60,000 nucleotides of DNA from Nematostella vectensis (Eukaryota > Cnidaria > Anthozoa > Actiniaria > Edwardsiidae): NCBI RefSeq assembly GCF_932526225.1, contig NC_064037.1:13903703-13963702 (forward strand). Reading direction: 5' to 3'. The notes under the pieces are model-generated. The model saw only the letters and a program-made list of their open reading frames with translations, was not told where the DNA came from and made no database searches. This document shows, piece after piece, positions 49,101 to 58,100 of the stretch. The position numbers were made by a program, and so were the translations under genes. The stretch's first letter is position 1. Each line of letters begins with the position of its first letter.

Positions 49101-52100
49101 ACAGGTTATCTTGTAATGTTTTAAGTAGCCTTATTAACCCCCTTATCCACCCAAAACCAGTCCCCTTCCTATCCGGGTTGTAGCTTCCTTTCCATGGTCA
49201 TTGATACACTTGCGAGCTACCTCCCTCATCCACCTCAAACCAGTGCCCATCCTGGCCGGGTTGTAGCTTTCTTTCCATGGTCATATAATATCTAACCCAC
49301 CAATCTCCATGGTCAATGATACCCTTGAGAGCTACCTCATACACAACCTCACTCACCCCAAACCAATCCCCATCTTAGCCGGGCTGTAGCTACCTTTCCA
49401 TGGTCAACCCCGAACACCCCCTCATCCAAACCAATACCCATCCTGGCCTGGTTGTAGTTTTCCTCCCATGGTGAATGGAACACTTGAGAGCTACCTCATA
49501 CACAACCTCACCCACCCCAAACCAGTCCCTATTCTGTCTGGGTTGTAGCTTCCTTCCCATGGTCACTGATACCCTTGAGAGCTACCTCATACACAACCTC
49601 ACCCACCCCAAACCAGTCCCTATTCTGTCTGGGTTGTAGCTTCCTTCGCATGGTCACTGATACCCTTGAGAGCTACCTCATACACAACCTCACCCACCCC
49701 AAACCAGTCCCTATCCTGTCTGGGTTGTAGCTTCCTTCCCGTGGTCATTGATACACTTAAGAGCAACCTCAAACATCCCCTCATCCAAACCAATCCACAT
49801 CCTGGCCTTGTTGTAGTTACCTTTCCGTGGTCATTGATACACTTGAGAGCAACCTCAAACATCCCCTCATCCAAACCAATCCCCATCCTGGCCTTGTTGT
49901 AGTTACCTTTCCGTGGTCATTGATACACTTGAGAGCGGCCTCCAGCATGTGCTTGCGCACTTCCTCGTGTCTATCCCCTAGACCGGTTGGTACAAAAAAG
50001 TTGAACAGCGAAGACACCTGATCCTCAGCCAGGGAGGGCGAAAGCTTGCCTAGGGCTTGGGCTATCCCAGCCCTAGCAGGCCATGGGTCGCAGAAGGGAT
50101 CGGAGATGATGTGGCCTAGGCTGTCATACACTGGGGGTGGGATCTGTACAGAGAGAGACAGAGTTTGAGCAGGGGCAGCGGAATGGGAGGGGCAGGGTGG
50201 GTGGGTGTTTCTTTTTATATGAACGTTTTTTTAAACCAAGGTTTCAAGTAATACCTATGCAACCGTCAAAAAATTTGTTGAACAGTTTAAAATCCAGTGC
50301 ATAAAAACCTAGGTTATTCTGCGCATTCTTATAAATAGCGCTTAAGGATTTGCAAGCACCACACACCCCTCCCCCCTGAAGTTTGACTAACCTTCAGCTT
50401 CTCCCCGTAGAGCTGTGTGAGTTCGTGAAGTATAGGTGTGGCCAGGTCTGGTTGGCGGCTAATGGCTTCTGCGAGTGCTGAAGAAGCTGCCTCGCGCACC
50501 ACTGAGACATCATGGACGACATCCTGTAGCAGTCCGCTACAGAGCGACTCGGGCGACTCGTAATGCGCCTCATCCCAAAGCCTTAACAGGGGCAGATCAT
50601 TAAAACTTGCGTCATAACACGAACTTGGCACACGTGGCCTTGTGGTATAAAGCTGAATTTTTTTTGTATCATTTCATGGTGCGACATGCAATATAATGAA
50701 GCTCATGTAATTCATAGATCCGACGCGTGCACGAATATCCAATAAGAAAGCAGCAAATAGAAGCCAGCAAAGTGTTACCCAAATGTCTCACAAAAATCCC
50801 ACAAATGTTACATGTCGTATGAGGTCCGGTGAGTCCTGCCCGGATTTATCTAAAATACAGACGTTTATAGCGGTCTTTCTGCGACTTGGGAAATAAAACA
50901 CACAAGCCTAACATGATGGATACTTGTCTTGTTGCCCAAGCTTGGTAAAAATCTTTTAGAGAAGCATAGAATATAACTACAAGTTTGGTTGTTGAATTGA
51001 AACGGAACGAATCCAGCTCAACATACGAAAACTTGGAAATGATTAGATAAAGCGGTGCTCTCGGCTATTCGTGTGTGTGTGATTGACATGTCAGATCTAT
51101 GAATTCAGATAGTCCATTTCTTGCACAGTAGCACAAGTCACACTGCATATGGTTTAATCATATATACTCTAAGTCACACTGCATAGGGTTTAACCATATA
51201 TAGACATAGCTTTGTTTGTGGAAAAATGGACACTTCTGCAAAGATTTTGAAGTGACCCGTCATTTCTAAACGACCTGAATCACTGACATCAATAAAATGG
51301 TAAGTCATCATCGCTTATCTGACGATACAATGTTAAGCCATTATGTCATTTTGACTATATCACGTGCAGCGAAAAAATGATCTTACATATTTCGATTATA
51401 ATTTCAAATCCTTTTCATAAGACTTTTTTACTATTTCCAAAGCATTTTTCATGAGTAAGTTTTTTATTAATCTCCCTACCTCTTTCCCAGTTCTCGGTTT
51501 TCATCGTCCACATCAAACCGTGCAACCCAGACCCTACGAACAACTAATGCTGTCTCAGCCGTTCCATCATCCTGTTGGGGCAGGACCATGGTCATGCGCA
51601 GTAGACCTTGCAGAGCCGCAAACCGCAACGTAGCAGCGGATGACTCCAAACAGTGCATGAGCGCTATTAGCTCAGCGGTTTCGGCCACGGCGCATCCCTC
51701 ATCACCGCTGACTGACTGGCAGAGGTCTGTCAGGCTCAGGGAGGCCAGTTGCTATAACAACACAAAAAAGCAGATATCCTTAAAGAAAGGTTGAAGTGAC
51801 ATTCTGACTGACTGAAAAGTCGAAAACCCACGGAGATAACAAAAGGTTTTGCGATGTAGGCAGGCGTTTCTCTAGACCTTAGTGGCTAATAACCACTTGG
51901 ATGATATTAGGAGTGCCTGTTTGCCCTCGAGAGAAAATACAAAACTTTAGCTAATACCGTACTTAAACCTACTACCTCCCTACCCACTACCTCCTTCACA
52001 ATCTTCCCATTCACCCTATACACCATGGTAAGAACAACTGCATCACTATCCAGGACACTCCTTATAGTCCAACTCCACTCACTGTAGCATTATCCCCACA

Positions 52101-55100
52101 ATTACCCTCCCGCCCTCACCCCTGCCACCAACCTCTACCCGTATCACAATCATTATCCCCATTTTATGTCCCCCTTCTTCCCAAGTGCCATGGTACAAAT
52201 ACCCGCTTTTAACCATAAACCTCTCCAAGCCTCTCTAACCACGCCGTAGCTTACTTCCTTAGTCACTTGGCCCCATGATTAGTTTGAATGTCCTGAAGTC
52301 TATATGGATGTAGTACCTGAAGACGTGAACCCAAGATAGTGTCAGAGCTGGTGGAGATCATTTCCGAGAGGAGATTGATCATGTCTTCCCTAGGGAGGAA
52401 TTCAGGGCCGCACTAGAAAAAAGAAAAAAACACTGAAATCATAGCCATCATTAGCATAGTACTTTGACCATGGTTAACAGCTTGGTAGCACTACCATCAA
52501 TGTAGCCCCACCCATGCAGGGTCTGATTTAAGCTCTTACTCACTTACCCCAAGTAATCGCGGGTTAACTGTCGGCTTAGCAAACAACCCAAACGTAACGG
52601 CTATCATCTTCACTACCATCACTTTCATCACAATCACTGTCATCATCATCACCATTATTTACCACCACTACCATAATCATCACAGTCATTACCATCATCA
52701 TTATCACTACCATTAATCATAATAATCATCTTCATCTTTATCTGTCACCACCACCACAACCATTACAGTCACCAACCATTATCTTTATCACTATCATGGC
52801 CACCATTATCACCATCAGAATAACCATCATCACCATACGTAACCACAATCACCATCACAACCCAGCTCACCTCATCCTCATCATCGCCCTCGCTCCTCAG
52901 CTTGCAGTGCCTGGCCAACACCTGGACAGCCATGATCCTCAGTTCATCATCTCCTGAGACGGCCTTACCGCCACATCGCAGGACTGCCTTGAGCAGGGGG
53001 AAGCAGTATGCAAATGCAGTGGCTTTAAGTGGCTCATCCTCATCGTTGCCATCCTCTTTTGGGATGGTACGGATGTGCAGAAGGGAGACAGCTCGCTTGA
53101 TTGCTGTCTGCAGGGGCTCTGCACACCAGTGTGGGTCGACAGGGCAGTATGGCTTGATGACACGGAGAGTGACGTAGGCTACGAGAGTACCTGTAAAACA
53201 AAATACATGTTGAAGGGCCCAAATAGTCACCCTTCCAGCGGAAAGTGAAAGCAACAGATTATACATTAACACTTTCCCATTTAAAAATGTACTTTCCCAT
53301 TTAAATGTGTACTTTTGCGAGAGCATTGTTTTCACGTCCTCAAAACGCGGGTCAACCAATCAGAGACCATCACTTCAATAGCCTTAATTCAACACGTCTG
53401 GAGAACGCCAGTCAGCCAATGAAATGATCTTGAAATTTGAGCCCTCGTGATTCAGCGTTCTTCCACGCTACCTGACCAATCACAGGGAATCATTCTTATC
53501 CCGCATAAAGGTCAATACAAATAGCTTTCTGTCAACAGATGCAGATTGCCGGTGATAACGATAATTAACGCGGACTACGGGTCAGAAGAGATCAATTGGA
53601 GAAGATGACTTTAGAAAAGAAAAGGAGTAGCCTTACATCTTCAAAACTACGTATAGTACTCGAACTTTAACAAGTCATTAAACAAGCTATTTCTAAAACC
53701 AACACCAAGGACACTCGAATTGGCTTACCCTAGTAATGACCTTTTTCTTCTTTGCACAGCTCTCCCAGAATCTCTTTTCGCTATACCAAATATGTCATGT
53801 CTTTCTGTGAACAATTCACCAAGTGGATATTTTTAGTGTTCCCAGGTCGGACTAATCATACTTGATCTCAATGAACCAAAGACTTGTGATGGCGCGAAAC
53901 GAAATTGGCGCCCTTTTAGTCCCGTGGCTTGGCTACAATCCCGGCTGTATCCAGCCCAAATTTCTCTGCATCCAAATCAAATATTGTTCTTTTTGCCGTC
54001 GGTTTCATCCAAGAATGACCCATTCGTATTGTTCTCATTATAAAAAGATGCAGGAGAGAAATCTTCTAGCTCACGCTGCACATGATGCCGTGTAACACGA
54101 GATCTCAGGGTATGGAATGAATTGATAAACAATTTACTGTTTCAACAGATTCGGATTATACAGCAAATCAAAGTGCGTTTTCGAACGCAGAACGTGCAAT
54201 CTGTAATATAGGTGAACTCGAAAAATACCATCGTGTTTCGAAGCAATCACATACGGAAAACCCCTTTAATAAAGCAAACCTCTAACTACTGAAACATCTC
54301 ACCGAAACGTGAAAAAGGAAGATAGTATACAATATCATCATTTATTACAAAAAGAACGAATAAAAGCCAATCACATTCCCAATCAGTGCGTTTGCAGACG
54401 CAACGAGTGTCTAGGATCGATTTACAAAGATACATAGGCATGGAAAGCCGGTTAAAATTTTAGTGTACTATGTATCTAAAGTGACTAGCCTTTAAACAAT
54501 ATATCGGCGTTTTCTTACTTTGTAAGTCAAGCACGCAAAATGTTTTGTTCATTTCACAGAGATCGGACATAGCCATGCGTTATACTTCTCGATAGACACT
54601 CAAGAGTAGGCTTTGAAAACAAACCGGAAACTGTGTGTTTTAAAGACGCAGGCTAGTCAATAGTGTGAAAGAATCTAATTTTCGGTACGAGAAACACATT
54701 ATGGCGTTTGTAATTGGTTGTTAGAAGACGAGGTTGATACAACTTTCTTATTCAAACATCAAAAGCAAGCTGTTATAAGTTGATTTACGTCTAGTTATGT
54801 GCTTTGGGAAAGCACCCGACTCGGGACAGATGGAGCACCAAAGGTTGAGCTCTCTGTTGGTGGTCATATGATATGATTAAAAAACTGGTTTCTTGTAAGC
54901 TAGGAGATAAGGCCCGAACAAACCGGAAAGTGTGCGTTTTAAAGACGCAGGCTAGTCAATAGTGTAGAAGAATCTAATTTTCGGTACAAGAAACACATGG
55001 CGCTTGTAATTGCTTGTAAGAACATGATATAATTTCTCTTGTTCAAACATCAAAGCAAGCTGTTATTAGTTGATTTATAGTTGATTTACGTCTTTAAAGC

Positions 55101-58100
55101 TAGTTATGTGCTTTTGGTTTGCTTTATTTTGGGTATAAGTTAATAATATTTCCTACATTCATGTCACCATCCTGGGCTTACATTCAAAGTAGTGGACTAC
55201 AATTTATTTTATTGAGCATTTTTGTCTATAGTTTGGTGAGCTTGAGTATAAGCAGGGTATAAATAACAATGTCAAGTAATTTATCCCTTAGGATAAAACC
55301 AATCGCATGTCTATTAGTGCGTTCGAAAATGCAACGGTCTAGATATTCATGCAAGCATGAGATCAACAGACAGATATAGGCATGGAAAGCCAGTGAAAAT
55401 ATTATATCCTCGCAAACTTTAAACACCGCCAGATTACTATTTTCCAAAAGTAGTTGTTTATCCGAGAACTAGACATTTTGTTGCCAATAAACAGTGAACA
55501 ATACGCTCTGAGAATAAAGCCGATGTTTTGGGATGTTGGCGCGTTCTAGAGACCCCTTTTAGGGGTAGCGATGAGTAAGTTCTAGACTCGCCGAGGCGCC
55601 GAGACCGCGTTTTAGAATCCGAGCCCGAGACTTTAAGTCAAATTTTGGAATCCGTGTCCGAGCTTTTACTAGCTTGTGTTCGGACATCAGATAACTTGCT
55701 CGAGGTATGTCATAAACATTAGTTGAAAAAGAATAGCTAGAGCGGAAAGGCTTAAGACTCGAGACTCGAAAAAGAGGGAAACCCTTAATAGTAACAACAT
55801 AAAACAGATCGCGTTTAACAGAGACTCCGAGAACGTGGTAGAAAAAGAGGCTCCAAGACCCTAAAATGTCGGGGGGAAAACGAGACTTCCGTAAAAACGC
55901 CGAGATTCCGAGACTTTGCGAAATTTTTGCGAGATTTTCGAAATTTTAAGGTACCCATCGTTACCCCTTACGTATATTACAGATTGCACGTTCTTTTTGC
56001 AATTGGTTCCCTCCAAGAATGACCCATTCGTATTGTTCTCATTATAAAAAGATCTTCTAGCTCACGCTGCACATGATGCCGTGTAACACGAGATCTCAGG
56101 GTATGGAATGAATTGATAAACAATTTGCTGTTGTTGCAATTAAATATTGACAGATTCTGATTATACAGCAAATCAAAACGTAGTAAGTGCGTTTTCGAAC
56201 GCAGAACGTGCAATCTGTAATATAGGTGAACTCGAAAAATACCATCATGTTTCGAAGCAATCACAACTTGAGTAAATAGCCGCGGGTATAGGTGCTGGGG
56301 CTCCGGAGCTGGGCTTCCCACATGCTAACTTTGTCAAGTTGAAAAAATGTAACACCAAGCTGTACTATCCGCCTGTTCCTATGCATGAATCTACGATACT
56401 GTAGGATGATAATAGGCTAAATTCTTTTAAACAGATTATCTGTTCAAATCTTTTGATTTTTCTCTAGAATTATATTATGCGCATCGAATTGCGCTCTTTT
56501 GCTCGACTGGTGCTTGGAATGCTTGTGTGCCAAAAGCAAAGCTCCCTAGCTGGGGCCTTATCTCCTAGCTTACAAGATAGCAGTTTGTTAATCATATCAT
56601 ATGACCACCAACAGAGAGCTCAACCTTTGGTGCTCCATCTGTCCCGGAGTCGGGTTGCTTTCCCAAAGCACATAACTAGACGTAAATCAACTTATAACAG
56701 CTTGCTTTTGATGTTTGAATAAGAAAGTTGTATCAACCTCGTCTTCTAACAACCAATTACAAACGCCATAATGTGTTTCTCGTACCGAAAATTAGATTCT
56801 TCCACACTATTGACTAGCCTGCGTCTTTAAAACGCACAGTTTCCGGTTTGTTTTCAAAGCCTACTCTTGAGTGTCTATCGAGAAGAAAATATAACGCATG
56901 GCTATGTCCAATCTCTGTGAAATGAACAAAACATTTTGCGTGCTTGACTTACAAAGTAAGGAAACGCTGATATATTGTTTAAAGACTAGTCACTTTAGAT
57001 ACATAGTACACTAAAATTTTTACCGGCTTTCCATGCCTATGTATCTTTGTAAATCGATCCTAGACACTCGTTGCGTCTGCAAACGCACTGATTGGGAATG
57101 TGATTGGCTTTTATTCGTTCTCATTGTAATAAATGATGATGTTGTACACTATCTTTCTCTTTCACGTTTCGGTGAGATGTTTAGTAGTTAGAGGTTTGCT
57201 ATATTAAAGGGGTTTTCCGTATGTGATTGCTTCGAAACACGATGGTATTTTTCGAGTTCACCTATATTACAGATTGCACGTTCTGCGTTCGAAAACACAC
57301 TTTGATTTGCTGTATAACCCGAATCTGTTGAAACAGTAAATTGTTTATCAATTCATTCCATACCCTGAGATCTCGTGTTACACGGCATCATGTGCAGCGT
57401 GAGCTAGAAGATTTCTCTCCTGCATCTTTTTATAATGAGAACAATACGAATGGGTCATTCTTGGATGAAACCGACCGCAAAAAGAACAATATTTGATTTG
57501 GATGCAGACAAATTTTGGCTGGATACAGCCGGGATTGAGCCAAGCCACGGGACTAAAAGGGCGCCAATTTCGTTTCGCGCCATCAGGCCATCAGCCAATT
57601 CGAGTGTCCTTGGTGTTGGTTTTAGAAATAGCTTGTTTAATGACTTGTTAAAGTTCGAGTACTATACGTAGTTTTGAAGATGTAAGGCTACTCCTTTTAT
57701 TTTCTAAAGTCATCTTCTCCATTTGATCTCTTCTGACCCCTAGTCCGCGTTAATTATCGTTATCACCGGCAATCTGCATCTGTTGACAGAAGGCTATTTG
57801 TATTGACCTTTTTGCGGGATAAGAATGATTCGGTGTGATTGGTCAGGTCGCGTGGAAGAACGCGGAATCACGAAGGCTCAAATTTCAAGATCATTTCATT
57901 GGCTGACTGGCGTTTTCCAGACGTGTTGAATTAAGGCTATTGAAGAGACGGTCTCTGATTGGTTGACCCGCGTTTTGAGGACGTGAAAACAACGCTCTCG
58001 CAAAAGTACACATTTAAATGGGAAAGTACATTTTTAAATGGGAAAGTGTTCATTGTTGTTTTACTAGGTTCTTACCTATGTGCAGTATGTCTTTGTCAAA

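Noticed and set aside
49620-49886. Separate small - strand gene with [12 protein letters not shown]
   Set aside because: It is an array copy of the exon G10 end with donor, running into intron-derived repeat.
53862-57671. Small open frames inside the foldback element as a transposase
   Set aside because: All are under about 115 codons, mirror each other on the two arms, and show no catalytic motif.
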